Below, one piece after another: positions 52,206-62,729 of a stretch of 64,000 nt of DNA. The stretch lies in assembly GCA_017744855.1 (NCBI GenBank), contig JAGIAK010000002.1:1-64000 (forward strand), written 5' to 3'. Each line of letters opens with the position of its first letter. Position 1 is the first letter of the stretch. The translations under genes and the position numbers were made by a program. The notes beneath the pieces were generated by a model. The model worked only from the letters and a program-made list of their open reading frames with translations. It was not told the DNA's origin and ran no database searches. This stretch comes from Microbacterium sp. (GTDB lineage: Bacteria; Actinomycetota; Actinomycetes; Actinomycetales; Microbacteriaceae).

Positions 52206-55200
52206 ATGTCCTCTCCCGTGATCGCCTATCCCCCTGAGCTGCCCGTCAGCGCGGCGCGGGACGAGATCGCCGCCGCGATCCGCGACAACCAGGTCGTGAT
52301 CGTCGCCGGCGCCACGGGCTCGGGCAAGACCACGCAGCTGCCGAAGATCTGCCTGGAGCTCGGCCGCGAGCACATCGCGCACACCCAGCCGCGCCGCCTC
52401 GCCGCGCGCACGATCGCCGAGCGCGTCGCCGAGGAGCTGCGGGTCGAGCTCGGCGGGCTCGTCGGCTACAAGGTGCGCTTCACGGATCAGGTGTCCGATC
52501 AGACGCGCATCGCGCTGATGACCGACGGCATCCTGCTCAACGAGATCCACCGCGACCGGCTGCTGCGCCGCTACGACACGATCATCATCGACGAGGCCCA
52601 CGAGCGCTCGCTCAACGTCGACTTCCTGCTCGGGTACCTGGCCCGCATCCTGCCGGAGCGCCCCGACCTCAAGGTGATCATCACCTCGGCGACGATCGAC
52701 CCGGAGAGCTTCGCGGCCCACTTCGCCGCCGCAGACGGCACGCCGGCGCCCATCATCGAGGTGTCCGGCCGCACGTACCCCGTGGAGATCCGGTACCGCG
52801 CGCGCACCGAGGAGACCGAGGAGGAGGACGAGGTCGCCGAGATCGTCGCGGCGCTGCGCGAGCTCGACCGCGAGGCCCCCGGCGACGTGCTCGTGTTCCT
52901 TCCCGGCGAGGCCGAGATCCGCGACGCGGCGGATGCCGTGCGCAGCGCGTACCGGTCGCAGACCGCACCGGTGGAGGTGCTGCCGCTGTACGGACGGCTC
53001 TCCGCGGCCGAGCAGCACCGCGTGTTCGAGCGTTCGACGGTGGCGGGCCTTCGCCGCCGCGTCGTGCTCGCGACCAACGTCGCCGAGACCAGCCTCACCG
53101 TGCCAGGCATCAAGTACGTGATCGATACGGGCACCGCCCGCATCTCGCGGTACAGCAACCGCTCCAAGGTGCAGCGCCTGCCGATCGAGCCGGTCTCCCA
53201 GGCCTCCGCCAATCAGCGTTCCGGTCGCGCTGGCCGCACCAGCGACGGCATCGCGATCCGGCTGTACGGCGAGGACGACTTCGAGAAGCGCCCCGAGTTC
53301 ACCGAGCCGGAGATCCTGCGCACCTCCCTCGCGTCCGTGGTGCTGCAGATGCTGTCGCTCGGGTTCGGCGACATCACCGCGTTCCCGTTCCTCACCCCGC
53401 CCGATTCGCGGGGCGTGAAGGCCGCGTTCGACCTCCTCACCGAGCTCGGCGCCGTGGCCGACGGACGCCTCACCCGCATCGGCCGCGACCTCGCGCGCAT
53501 GCCGATGGACCCGCGATTCGCCCGGATGATCGTCGAGGCCTCCCGCACGGGCGTCGCGCACGACGTGCTGCCGATCGTCGCGGGGCTCTCTATTCAGGAC
53601 GTCAGGGAGCGCCCCTCCGCCGAGGCTCCGCAGTCTGTGCGCGACGACGCCGACCGCATGCACGCCCGGTTCGCCGACCCGACCAGCGACTTCCTCGCCC
53701 TGCTCAACCTCTGGAACCACCTCAGGGAGCAGCAGCGGGAGCTCGGTTCCAGCGCCTTCCGCCGCATGTGCCGCAGCGAGTTCCTGAATTACGTCCGCGT
53801 GCGCGAGTGGTTCGACGTGCACAGGCAGCTGCGCTCGCTCGTGAAGGACTCGTCGGCGAAGGGCGGGTCGCGGGCAGACGGCGGCGCCGCAGATCCCGAC
53901 GCGATCCACCGCGCGCTGCTCGCCGGGCTCCTCTCGCAGATCGGCATCGTCGACGAGCGCAACACCGGCAAGGGGGCGAACGACCCCAAGAACCGCAAGC
54001 GCCAGATCGCCGAGTACCGCGGCGCCCGCGGCATCCGCTTCTCGATCTTCCCCGGCTCCTCCCTGCGCAAGAAGAGCCCGCGCGCCGTGATGGCCGCGGA
54101 GATCGTGGAGACCTCGCGCACCTTCGCGCGCACGGTCGCGGCGATCGACCCGGCCTGGGCGGAGTCCCTCGCGGGCGACCTCGCCAAGCGCCAGGTGAGC
54201 GAGCCGCACTGGTCGAAGGATGCCGGCGCCGCCGTCGCCTTCGAGAAGGTGACGCTGTTCGGCGTGGAGATCGTCGCCCGCCGCCGCGTGCAGTTCGCCC
54301 GCATCGACAGGGCCGCGTCGCGCGAGCTGTTCGTGCGGCACGCGCTGGTCGAGGGCGAGTGGGACCCGACCCGCATCGACAAGCGCGTGAGCGCGTTCTG
54401 GCGCAGCAACGCCGAGCTGCGCCGCCGGCTCGAGAAGCGCGAGGAGCGGGAGCGCCGCCGCGACATCCTCGCCGGCGACGAGGCCGTGTTCCGCTTCTAC
54501 GACGAGCGCATCCCCGCCGACGTGTTCGACGTGCGGTCGTTCGAGGCGTGGTGGCGCGGTGCCATGGCATCCGACCCGAAGCTCCTCGTGATGCGCGAGG
54601 CCGACCTGCTCGACGACGACAGCAGCGCCGACCAGAGCGAGTTCCCCACCCGCTGGACGCAGGGCGACCAGGTGCTCGGGCTCGCCTACCGGTTCGAGCC
54701 AGGGGCCGTTGATGACGGCGTGAGCGTCGTCGTGCCGTTGGCCCTGCTCGCGCAGATCGAGGACCGCGGCTTCGACTGGCAGGTGCCCGGCCTGCGCGCC
54801 GAGCTCGTCACTGGTCTGCTGCGCGCGCTCCCCAAGGCCATCAGACGGCACGTGGTACCCGCGGCAGACTGGGCCGACAAATTCGGCGCCGAGCTCGCCG
54901 GACAGGGCCCGGAGACACACGGCGGGATGCCGCAGCGCACGCTCAAGGAGGCCCTCGCCCGGCTCATCCAGCCCCTCGCGAACCAGCTCGTGTCGGCAGC
55001 CGACTTCGAGGACGACCGTGTGCCAGCGCACCTGCGCATGAACTTCCGCGCGGTGGACGAGCGCGGCAGGGTGGTCGGCTCCGACCGCGACCTCGGCGCC
55101 CTGCAGTCTGCGCTCGCCGACCGCGCGCGCACCAGCGTGGCGCGCTCGGTGAGCGGCGCCAGGCCCGCTGGGAGGAAGGATGCCGCGGACCGCGTGGCCG

Positions 55201-56090
55201 CCGCATCCGCCCCCGGCTCCGTCGAGCGGTCGGGGCTGACGTCCTGGACCTTCGGCGACCTGCCCGAGGTGCTCGACACGCGCGTCGCCGGCGGCGTCGT
55301 GCGCGGGTACCCGGCGATCGTCGACGAGGGCAAGAGCGTCGCCGTGCGCGTCGAGTCCACGGCGGATGCCGCGGCGGCGGCGACCCGCGACGGGGTGCTG
55401 CGCCTCGTGCTGCTCGCCGTGCCCTCGCCGTCGTCGTACGTGCAGGAGCACCTGACCAGCCAGGAGAAGCTCGCCCTCGCCGCCTCGCCGTACCAGAACG
55501 CCGCCGCCCTCATCGAGGACTGCCGCGCGGCCGTCGCCCGCGCCGTGATCGAGCGCACCGTCCCCGGCGGGCTCGTGCGCACCGAGGCGGAGTTCGCGCG
55601 GGTGCGCGATGCCGTCTCGGCGGCGCTCGTCGACGAGCTGTTCGCCTGCGTGTCACTGGTGGCGCGCATCCTCACGAAGTCCCGAGAGGTCGAGCGCGGC
55701 ATCAAGTCGCAGAACTCTCTCGCTCTGCTCGGCCCGCTGAACGACGTGCGCGGCCAACTCGCCGGACTCCTGCACCCCGGGTTCGTCTCGGCCGCCGGCG
55801 TGGACCGGCTCGCGCACTTCCCCCGCTATCTCGACGGCATGCTCGACCGGCTGAAGACGCTCGCGAACGAGCCGGGCAAGGACCGCACGCGCATGAGCGA
55901 GTACGAGCGCATGGCGAAGGCCTATGAGGACGCCGGCGGCACGATCCCGCTGACGCGCGACGCCTCCTCCGCCCTCGTGGAGACGCGCTGGCTGCTGGAG
56001 GAGTACCGCGTGAGCGTGTTCGCGCAGCGCCTCGGCACCGCCCAGCCCGTGTCGCCGCAGCGCATCACGAAGGCCCTCGCCGGGCGCTGA
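52206..56090 (+). CDS. hrpA: ATP-dependent RNA helicase HrpA
   Basis: VIVAGATGSGKTTQLPKICLELG, IIIDEAHERSLNVDFLLGYL, ITSATIDPESFA, SGRAGRTSDGIAIRLY; long C-terminal DUF3418-like region. Confidence 0.95.
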   Translation: MSSPVIAYPPELPVSAARDEIAAAIRDNQVVIVAGATGSGKTTQLPKICLELGREHIAHTQPRRLAARTIAERVAEELRVELGGLVGYKVRFTDQVSDQTRIALMTDGILLNEIHRDRLLRRYDTIIIDEAHERSLNVDFLLGYLARILPERPDLKVIITSATIDPESFAAHFAAADGTPAPIIEVSGRTYPVEIRYRARTEETEEEDEVAEIVAALRELDREAPGDVLVFLPGEAEIRDAADAVRSAYRSQTAPVEVLPLYGRLSAAEQHRVFERSTVAGLRRRVVLATNVAETSLTVPGIKYVIDTGTARISRYSNRSKVQRLPIEPVSQASANQRSGRAGRTSDGIAIRLYGEDDFEKRPEFTEPEILRTSLASVVLQMLSLGFGDITAFPFLTPPDSRGVKAAFDLLTELGAVADGRLTRIGRDLARMPMDPRFARMIVEASRTGVAHDVLPIVAGLSIQDVRERPSAEAPQSVRDDADRMHARFADPTSDFLALLNLWNHLREQQRELGSSAFRRMCRSEFLNYVRVREWFDVHRQLRSLVKDSSAKGGSRADGGAADPDAIHRALLAGLLSQIGIVDERNTGKGANDPKNRKRQIAEYRGARGIRFSIFPGSSLRKKSPRAVMAAEIVETSRTFARTVAAIDPAWAESLAGDLAKRQVSEPHWSKDAGAAVAFEKVTLFGVEIVARRRVQFARIDRAASRELFVRHALVEGEWDPTRIDKRVSAFWRSNAELRRRLEKREERERRRDILAGDEAVFRFYDERIPADVFDVRSFEAWWRGAMASDPKLLVMREADLLDDDSSADQSEFPTRWTQGDQVLGLAYRFEPGAVDDGVSVVVPLALLAQIEDRGFDWQVPGLRAELVTGLLRALPKAIRRHVVPAADWADKFGAELAGQGPETHGGMPQRTLKEALARLIQPLANQLVSAADFEDDRVPAHLRMNFRAVDERGRVVGSDRDLGALQSALADRARTSVARSVSGARPAGRKDAADRVAAASAPGSVERSGLTSWTFGDLPEVLDTRVAGGVVRGYPAIVDEGKSVAVRVESTADAAAAATRDGVLRLVLLAVPSPSSYVQEHLTSQEKLALAASPYQNAAALIEDCRAAVARAVIERTVPGGLVRTEAEFARVRDAVSAALVDELFACVSLVARILTKSREVERGIKSQNSLALLGPLNDVRGQLAGLLHPGFVSAAGVDRLAHFPRYLDGMLDRLKTLANEPGKDRTRMSEYERMAKAYEDAGGTIPLTRDASSALVETRWLLEEYRVSVFAQRLGTAQPVSPQRITKALAGR

Positions 56091-57270
56091 CGGGACGCGG
56101 CGCGCTGCGTGACCGGAACGCCGCGGCCGTCACGCCGACGAGCAGAGTTCCGGCGCCGGCGAGGACGAGTGTTCCCGCGGGGCCGAGGCCGGCGACCACG
56201 GGAGCCGCAGCGGCGGTTCCGAGCACTCCGGCAGTCTGATTGACGGACGCCATCGTGGAGAGCGATCGACCCCGTAGGTCGTCGGGGACAGCGCCGATCA
56301 CGATGAGACGGATCGCTGCGACCTGCGTGGCGTTCGCGAGACCGGCGATCGCGAACCCGGCACCGGCGGCGATGACCGAGTGCCATACGCCGGGGAGCAG
56401 GAGGCCCATACCCATGACGCAGGTGGCGGCGAGAAGAAGCCGGGGCGCGGCCTGGACTGTCACGCGTCCGCCCGCTTGTGCGCCGACCAGCCGCCCGATG
56501 ACGAAGCACAGGCTGAGGACGCCGTAGCCGAGGGGATCGAGTTCCAGGACGTCGAGCGCGTAGAGCACTTCGGCCACTGCGTAGAACGACGTGAAGACGA
56601 TCGCCGTGGACAGGCCGGCCAGAGCCACCCGCGTGGTCGGATTCTGGAACAGGAGCGCTGGAGCCTCCCGCACCCGCTGCCACCAGGTGGTCGGTGCCGT
56701 GCTCGTCCCGAAGTCCCCTCGCGGAGTGAAGAAGACCGCGATCCCGCAGGCGCCGACCGCGACCGCATCGATCATGAACACCCACGACACGCCTATCAGG
56801 TGCATCACGACGCCGCCGAGCGCAGGCCCCAGGAGGCTTCCGATCAGCCGAGCCGTGTCGAGGCGCGCGAACGCCCGCGCCGCCGTGTCCGAGCCCTCTG
56901 CCCGCGAGGCACGCTCGGCGAGGAGCATGAACGCCGCACCGTCCAGCGCAGACACCGCCGATTTCGCGGCGACCACGCCGATGAGCACCGGCATGATCGG
57001 AAACGCAGCTGCGGTGAGGAGCAGCGCCGCCTGCGCCGCAGTCGAAGCGATGACGACCCTGCGCGGCCCGACCCTGTCCAGCAACGGCGCCGCCAGAGGC
57101 GCAAGGACGATCTGCGGCACGGACGCGCAGAGGACGGCGACGGGAACCGCCCAGCCTGCCGAGCGACCGGACGCGACGGTCACCATGACGGCCAGCATGG
57201 TGGCGCCGCTGCTGAAGGTCAGGGCGAGGAACGCGACGGGAAGGGCCAGCCGGGCAGTGCGTCGTGTCAC
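56065..57270 (-). CDS. MFS transporter
   Basis: VTRRTARLALPVAFLALTFSSGATMLAVMVTVASGRS..., multi-TM; GTG start preceded by gaggatgag RBS. Confidence 0.88.
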   Translation of the reverse strand: MTRRTARLALPVAFLALTFSSGATMLAVMVTVASGRSAGWAVPVAVLCASVPQIVLAPLAAPLLDRVGPRRVVIASTAAQAALLLTAAAFPIMPVLIGVVAAKSAVSALDGAAFMLLAERASRAEGSDTAARAFARLDTARLIGSLLGPALGGVVMHLIGVSWVFMIDAVAVGACGIAVFFTPRGDFGTSTAPTTWWQRVREAPALLFQNPTTRVALAGLSTAIVFTSFYAVAEVLYALDVLELDPLGYGVLSLCFVIGRLVGAQAGGRVTVQAAPRLLLAATCVMGMGLLLPGVWHSVIAAGAGFAIAGLANATQVAAIRLIVIGAVPDDLRGRSLSTMASVNQTAGVLGTAAAAPVVAGLGPAGTLVLAGAGTLLVGVTAAAFRSRSAPRPVSARRGPS

Positions 57271-57335
57271 GCCCTCATCCTCGCCCGGAGGCGCCTGTCC
57301 ACGAGCGAATACCGGCATGGGATTAGCCTGGAGGC

Positions 57336-58280
57336 ATGGCCCGCGCGATCGTGTACACCGAGTTCGGCTCCCCCGAGGTCCTGCACCTCATCGACACGCC
57401 CGATCCCGTCGCCCTCGATGGAGAGGTCGTCGTGCGCATCGAGGCGGCGGGGGTGAACCCGATCGACGCCAAGCTGCGTGGCGGGAAGCGCCCATCGGCG
57501 CCGATCGAGGAGCCGCGCGGCGTCGGCTTCGACGGTGCCGGCGTGATCGAGGAGGTGGGTTCAGACGTCGAGCGCTTCGCCGTGGGCGACCGGGTCGCGA
57601 TCCGCGACACCCTCGGCACCTACGCGTCGGCCCTGACGGTTCCCGTCGCCCACCTGGCCCCGCTGCCCGACGGCGTCACAGCTGCCGAGGGCGCGGGCAT
57701 CGGCATCCCGGCCGGCACCGCCTACCAGTCCCTGCGGTCCCTGGGCGTCACCGACGGCGACGTGCTGCTCGTGCACGCCGGCTCAGGCTCGGTGGGACAG
57801 GCCGCCGTGCAGTTCGCCGTCGCGTGGGGCGCGACCGTCATCGCGACGGCCAGTCCAGCCAGGCACGACCTGCTGCGCGAACTCGGCGCGATCCCCGTGG
57901 CCTACGGCGACGGACTCCTCGACCGCGTGCGCGACGCAGCGCCGGGCGGCGTGACCGTCGCGCTGGACTGCGCCGGCACCGACGAGGCCATCGAGACCTC
58001 GCTCGCCCTCGTCGCCGACCGCGACCGCATCGCCACCATCGTGCGGGGACCCGACGCCGCATCCTTCGGCATCCGCGCGTTCTCCGGCGGCTCGCCGACG
58101 CCGCTCACCGACCAGGAGCAGGCCTGGCGTGCCGAGGCGCTGCCCGCCACCATCGCGCTGATCGACGCAGGCGACTTCGTGATCGAGCTGGGTCAGGAGC
58201 TGCCGCTCGCCGAGGCGGCGCGCGCCCACGAACTCGTCGAGGCCCACGCCGCAGACGGCAAGATCGTGCTCATCCCCTAG
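57336..58280 (+). CDS. NADP-dependent oxidoreductase (zinc-type alcohol dehydrogenase-like, quinone oxidoreductase family)
   Basis: GAGVIEEVGSDVERFAVGDRVAI, VLLVHAGSGSVGQAAVQFAVAWGATVIAT. Confidence 0.92.
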   Translation: MARAIVYTEFGSPEVLHLIDTPDPVALDGEVVVRIEAAGVNPIDAKLRGGKRPSAPIEEPRGVGFDGAGVIEEVGSDVERFAVGDRVAIRDTLGTYASALTVPVAHLAPLPDGVTAAEGAGIGIPAGTAYQSLRSLGVTDGDVLLVHAGSGSVGQAAVQFAVAWGATVIATASPARHDLLRELGAIPVAYGDGLLDRVRDAAPGGVTVALDCAGTDEAIETSLALVADRDRIATIVRGPDAASFGIRAFSGGSPTPLTDQEQAWRAEALPATIALIDAGDFVIELGQELPLAEAARAHELVEAHAADGKIVLIP

Positions 58281-58768
58281 GAGCCGCGCACGCGCACGGT
58301 CGGAGCGTCGGCCTCGTTCCAGCGGAAGAGCACCAGGTGCCACAGACCGGGCTTCTTGCGCGAGGGGTCGATCAGACCGTTCGCGCCGGCCTCGAGAAGA
58401 CGGTCGCGCACCGCCCACGACGACGGGCTCCCACCGGCGGCAGCGATGTCCTGCCACGGGGCCACGGCGTCGGCGAGATCGATGCCGAGCGTCGCCAGAC
58501 TCTCCGCATCGCGCAGGTCGACGATGCCTGACGCCTCGACGTCGATCTCGACGATCTCCAAGTCCGCCGGCCGCGCGTCCTTGTGAGCGATCATCGCCGC
58601 CTCGACGCCGTCGACCGACGAGCTCAGATACAGGGTCGGCTCATGGGCCCTCGAGTAGCGGCCGGCCGCACGCGATCCCGCGATCGCGAACTCACGGAAG
58701 CGCGGATCGACAGCGCGATAGAAGGTGCCCCGGATCGCGGGGGCGCCGGTCGAGTCGATGCGTGTCAC
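58277..58768 (-). CDS. RES family domain-containing protein (putative NAD+-targeting fold), no adjacent Xre partner
   Basis: GTFYRAVDPRF (Arg), GRYSRAHEPTLYLSSSVDGVEAAM, SWAVRDRLLEAGANGLIDPSRKKPGLWHLVLFRWN. Confidence 0.7.
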   Translation of the reverse strand: MTRIDSTGAPAIRGTFYRAVDPRFREFAIAGSRAAGRYSRAHEPTLYLSSSVDGVEAAMIAHKDARPADLEIVEIDVEASGIVDLRDAESLATLGIDLADAVAPWQDIAAAGGSPSSWAVRDRLLEAGANGLIDPSRKKPGLWHLVLFRWNEADAPTVRVRGS

Positions 58769-58839
58769 GATGCCAGCATCTCACCCCTCGCCTCGGCGAC
58801 CCCGCGTTCCTGCACCGCGACCCGGTCAGGCGGGTGCTC

Positions 58840-58918
58840 GCATCAGGCGGGTGCGACGGGGCGGCGCCATTCACGCACGACAGGAACGGAGCGCATCAGG
58901 CGGGCGCGACGGGGCGGC
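58840..58918. repeat. Direct repeat duplicating the 3' end of the 58896..59504 gene
   Basis: GCATCAGGCGGGTGCGACGGGGCGGC (58840..58865) vs GCATCAGGCGGGCGCGACGGGGCGGC (58893..58918), 25/26 identical. Confidence 0.9.
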
Positions 58919-59504
58919 CGATGGACAGCATCAACCTGTTCGCCCAGTTGAAGAACGCGGCGCCGTGGATGACGTCGGAGATCTCCAGCTCATCGAGCCC
59001 GGCGGCGCGCAGCCGCGCGACGTGCTCCGGCCCGAACGCGTTCGGCGTGTCGGTGAGCGCGACGGATGCCGCGACCACGGCGTTCCACCGCTCCCCAAGG
59101 TCGGCATCCACGCCCTCGTCCAGCAGGAGGTCCACGTCGTCGACCCTCTTGCTGTAGTGCGCGGCGAAGCGCGAATGCACCGAGGCGCAGAAGACGCAGC
59201 CGTTGCGGCGCGAGGCCGCGGTGGCCGCGAGCTCGCGCTCCGCACGCGGGAGTCCCTCGGCGACGTTGTAGAAGATGTCCTTGTCGACGAGCGTCCGTGC
59301 CCGCAGCACCTCGGGGTCGCGGGCGAGCAGCCGGAAGTAGTCGCTCTTAGCCCTGGCCGCCTCGACGAGCCCGTCGTAGTGGCGCTCGGTCAGCTCGTCC
59401 TCGGCGAGCGGTTCGAGGTGCGGGCGCCAGCCGACCTCGGCGCGGGTGAACGCGTGCGGGTGCGGGGCGTCGTGCACGAGGACGCCGCTCTCTGCGATGG
59501 TCAT
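58896..59504 (-). CDS. Alkylhydroperoxidase domain / carboxymuconolactone decarboxylase-like protein (Avi_7169-like)
   Basis: LAATAASRRNGCVFCASVHSRFAAHYSKR (CxxC...H AhpD-like), ISDVIHGAAFFNWANRLMLSIGRPV. Confidence 0.82.
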   Translation of the reverse strand: MTIAESGVLVHDAPHPHAFTRAEVGWRPHLEPLAEDELTERHYDGLVEAARAKSDYFRLLARDPEVLRARTLVDKDIFYNVAEGLPRAERELAATAASRRNGCVFCASVHSRFAAHYSKRVDDVDLLLDEGVDADLGERWNAVVAASVALTDTPNAFGPEHVARLRAAGLDELEISDVIHGAAFFNWANRLMLSIGRPVAPA

Positions 59505-60085
59505 GCCGCCGCCCCCAGCACCCGAAGGCCGGCGACGACGCGTTGCTGGAACGCGAGGAACGACACCAGCTGCGACAGCGTGACGACGCCGTCTGCCGAC
59601 CAGCCCGCGTCGAGGAGCCGTTCGATGTCGGATGCCGAGGCCTCCCGCGGCCGGAACACGAGCAGGTGCGTGTGCGCGAGGGCGGCTGCCAGCCGCTCCC
59701 CCAGGGCGTCGGCGGCCGCGGCCGAGGGCAGGTACCGCTCGCCGTCCGTGTTCTCCGCCTGCAGCCCGGCCTCGGTGTAGACGCCGAAGGGACCGGACAC
59801 GGCCGCCTCGGCGGCCTCCGCGATCACGATCGCCGCTCGCGACGAGTCGGCGGCGAGTGCACGATCCGCGTAGAACGTGCCTGTCGCGTCGGCGTCCCCC
59901 GCGAGCCGCGTGGCGAAGGCCGCGACCAGCTCGCGCTCGACCTGCGAGACGTGAGCGACGGAGACGGGATGGAAGAGGGCGTCGAAGCTGGCCTGCAGCT
60001 GCTCTCTCGTCACCGGGCGGCGGCGCCGCAGCGCATCGAGCTCCGGCGTCACCCCCGCGATGATGTCGACGGTGTCGGTGGTCAT
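59501..60085 (-). CDS. CMD domain protein (Avi_7170-like)
   Basis: TREQLQASFDALFHPVSVAHVSQVERELVAAFATRL..., TLSQLVSFLAFQQRVVAGLRVL; ATGA overlaps. Confidence 0.78.
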   Translation of the reverse strand: MTTDTVDIIAGVTPELDALRRRRPVTREQLQASFDALFHPVSVAHVSQVERELVAAFATRLAGDADATGTFYADRALAADSSRAAIVIAEAAEAAVSGPFGVYTEAGLQAENTDGERYLPSAAAADALGERLAAALAHTHLLVFRPREASASDIERLLDAGWSADGVVTLSQLVSFLAFQQRVVAGLRVLGAAA

Positions 60086-61116
60086 GCCTTCTCCTTGATG
60101 ATGTCGGTGAACGAGGTGTCGGTGAGCGCGTAACCGAGGGCGGGAGCGACCTGCTCGGCGAAGAGCTCGATTGAACGCAGCACGTGCGCGTGCGGAGCGT
60201 CGACCGAGTGCACCTGGAACGCGACCTCGGTCGCGCGGGCGAGCGTGGCGTCGGCCGCGAGCGACTCCGCCACCTCGTCCGGGGTGCCGAGGTGGGTGTC
60301 GAGCGCCGCGATGAGCTCGTCGAGGTCATCGCCGGGGATCGTCTGGCCCTGCCGCCGGAACCCTTCGGCCGCGCGGCGGAGGCCCACCTCGGCGAATCGC
60401 AGCGCCTCTGCCCGGTCGTCGGCCACGAAGACGGTGCGCGATGCGGTGATCCGAGGGGCGACGCCCGCGGGCAGCGCCTCCAGGTAGGCGTCGATGATCG
60501 GGTCCTGCAGCGCCGAGAGCGGCGCATGCAGGTCGCCGACGGGGCGCGGCTGCGTACGCGACAGCAGCAGACCGTGCCCGTGCACCCCCGCCCTGTGCCC
60601 GCCGGGCACCGAGAACGTCGCCTGCCAGATGCGGTCGCCCAGCGTCCCGGCATCCGGATAGAGCGTGTTGTCCTCCCCGATGTCGCGCCCGCCGAGGGCG
60701 TCCAGCAGCACACCGAGCTTGCGATCGTAGGTGACCGCCTTGGCCCGCACGTCCTCCCCGAACGGAGCGAACGACGACGGCGTCCCTCCGCTGCCGAGTC
60801 CGAGGTCCAGCCGTCCGCCCGAGAGCAGGTCGGCGACCACGGCGTCCTCGGACACGCGCACAGGGTCCTCCAGGGGCAGCGTGATCACCCCGGTGCCGAG
60901 GCGGATCGACGTGGTCTGCGCTGCGACGTGCGCGAGGAACACGAGAGGCGAGGGCAGCCCGCCCTCCGCGGCGCGGAAGTGATGCTGCGCGACCCAGGCC
61001 CGGCCGATGCCGTGACGCTCGGCGTGCACGATCTGCTCCGTGGCGAGCGCATACCGCTCTGCCGGGGCGGCATCGTCGAGGAGCCGTGTGAAGAATCCGA
61101 TGGTGGGCGCGGTCAT
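60082..61116 (-). CDS. LLM class FMN-dependent oxidoreductase
   Basis: AERHGIGRAWVAQHHFRAAEGGLPSPLVFLAHVAAQTTSIRLGTGVITLPLEDPVRVSEDAVVADLLSGGRLDLGLGSG. Confidence 0.9.
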   Translation of the reverse strand: MTAPTIGFFTRLLDDAAPAERYALATEQIVHAERHGIGRAWVAQHHFRAAEGGLPSPLVFLAHVAAQTTSIRLGTGVITLPLEDPVRVSEDAVVADLLSGGRLDLGLGSGGTPSSFAPFGEDVRAKAVTYDRKLGVLLDALGGRDIGEDNTLYPDAGTLGDRIWQATFSVPGGHRAGVHGHGLLLSRTQPRPVGDLHAPLSALQDPIIDAYLEALPAGVAPRITASRTVFVADDRAEALRFAEVGLRRAAEGFRRQGQTIPGDDLDELIAALDTHLGTPDEVAESLAADATLARATEVAFQVHSVDAPHAHVLRSIELFAEQVAPALGYALTDTSFTDIIKEKA

Positions 61117-62729
61117 GCGGGAACCTCCGTGTGTCCGGGAACGGCGGCGAGCAGCTCCCTCGTGTACTCGTGCTGCGGCTCGCGGAAGAGGTCCTCCGTG
61201 ACGCCCTCCTCGACGATCCGGCCCCGGCGCATGACGGAGACCGTGTGGCTGATCCTGCGCACAACGGCGAGGTCGTGCGAGATGAACAGATAGGTGAGCC
61301 CGAGCTCGGCCTGCAGAGAGGCGAGCAGCTCGAGGATCCTGGCTTGCACCGTGACGTCGAGCGCCGAGACGGCCTCGTCGAGCACGACGATCTCGGGATC
61401 GACGGCCAACGCCCTCGCGATCGCGACGCGCTGCCGCTGACCGCCGGAGAGCTCCTGCGGGGTGCGGCCGGCAACGTCGGACGGCAGGGCGACGCGATCG
61501 AGCAGAGCCAGCGCGCGGTCCCGCCGCTCGGTGCGCGACCCGATGCGGAAGTTCTGCAGCGGCTCCGCGACGATGTCGACGATCCGCTGCCGCGGATCGA
61601 GCGAGGCGAACGGGTTCTGATACACGAGCTGGACCCGCCGGCGCAGCGCCCGCAGCCGCTCGCCGCCGACCGCCGTCGCGTCGACGCCGTCGAGCTCGAT
61701 GCGACCGGCGTCCGCCCTGTGGAACCGGGTGATCAGCCGGGCCGTGGTGGTCTTGCCCGAGCCGGACTCCCCGACGAGCGCGTGCGTCGTGCCGCGGCGC
61801 ACGCGGAACGACACGTCGTCGACTGCGCGGAACCGCTCCCTCCCCGCGACGCGGAACTCCTTCACGAGCCCCTCCGCCACGATCGCGTAAGGGTTCTCGG
61901 CCGCGACCGCCGCGGCGTCACGCAGGAACGGCGGAGCCTCCGGACGCCGGAACCCGGTGGCGAAGGCCGGCGCATCGGCCAGGAGCTGCCGGGTGTAGGC
62001 GTCGGTCGGCGCCGCGAGCACGTCGGCGCTGTCCCCCTGCTCGACGATGCGGCCGTCCTTGAGCACGACGATCCGCTGCGCGCGGTCGGCCGCGACACCG
62101 AGGTCGTGGGTGACCAGCAGGATGCTCGTGCCCTCCTCACGGCGCAGCTCGTCGAGCAGGTCGAGCACTCGACGCTGCACGGTCGCGTCGAGTGCGCTGG
62201 TCGGTTCGTCGGCGATGAGCAGCCGAGGGCGCAGCGCGATCGCGCTGGCGATCAGCACGCGCTGACGCATGCCGCCGGAGAGCTCGTGCGGGTACTGCCG
62301 CGCCCGCAGCTCCGGGTCGTCGATGCCGACGCGGTCGAGCAGCTCGATCACGCGCGCCCGTCGCGCCCGACGGTCGCGGTGGCCGTGCAGCCGCAGCGCC
62401 TCCTCGACCTGCGCGCCGATCGGGCGCACCGGGTCGAGAGAGGTGACGGGGTCCTGCGGCACGAGGCCGATCTCCGGACCGCGGATGCCGCGCAGCGCGC
62501 GGTCGCTCCACCCGGAGATGTCGAGATCGCCGAGCCTGACCGCTCCGGCATCCAGCCGTCCGCCGGCCGGCAGCAGGCCGAGCAGCGCATGCGCCGTCGT
62601 CGACTTGCCCGACCCCGACTCTCCGACGAGGGCCAGGGTCTCCCCCTCCCCGATCTCGAACGTGACGCCGTGCACGACTTCGCGGCCGGCATAGGAGATG
62701 CGGAGCTCTTGTGCGGAGAGGACGCTCAT
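61113..62729 (-). CDS. ABC transporter ATP-binding protein with two ABC domains (peptide/nickel type)
   Basis: Two Walker A ([32 protein letters not shown]) and two signature motifs ([24 protein letters not shown]). Confidence 0.93.
   Translation of the reverse strand: MSVLSAQELRISYAGREVVHGVTFEIGEGETLALVGESGSGKSTTAHALLGLLPAGGRLDAGAVRLGDLDISGWSDRALRGIRGPEIGLVPQDPVTSLDPVRPIGAQVEEALRLHGHRDRRARRARVIELLDRVGIDDPELRARQYPHELSGGMRQRVLIASAIALRPRLLIADEPTSALDATVQRRVLDLLDELRREEGTSILLVTHDLGVAADRAQRIVVLKDGRIVEQGDSADVLAAPTDAYTRQLLADAPAFATGFRRPEAPPFLRDAAAVAAENPYAIVAEGLVKEFRVAGRERFRAVDDVSFRVRRGTTHALVGESGSGKTTTARLITRFHRADAGRIELDGVDATAVGGERLRALRRRVQLVYQNPFASLDPRQRIVDIVAEPLQNFRIGSRTERRDRALALLDRVALPSDVAGRTPQELSGGQRQRVAIARALAVDPEIVVLDEAVSALDVTVQARILELLASLQAELGLTYLFISHDLAVVRRISHTVSVMRRGRIVEEGVTEDLFREPQHEYTRELLAAVPGHTEVPA

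Noticed and set aside
52167-55451. 1094-aa minus-strand ORF opposite hrpA
   Set aside because: Typical GC-rich antisense artefact (HDLGDLVLLLGLLGARAVPD...); hrpA motifs are unambiguous on the plus strand.
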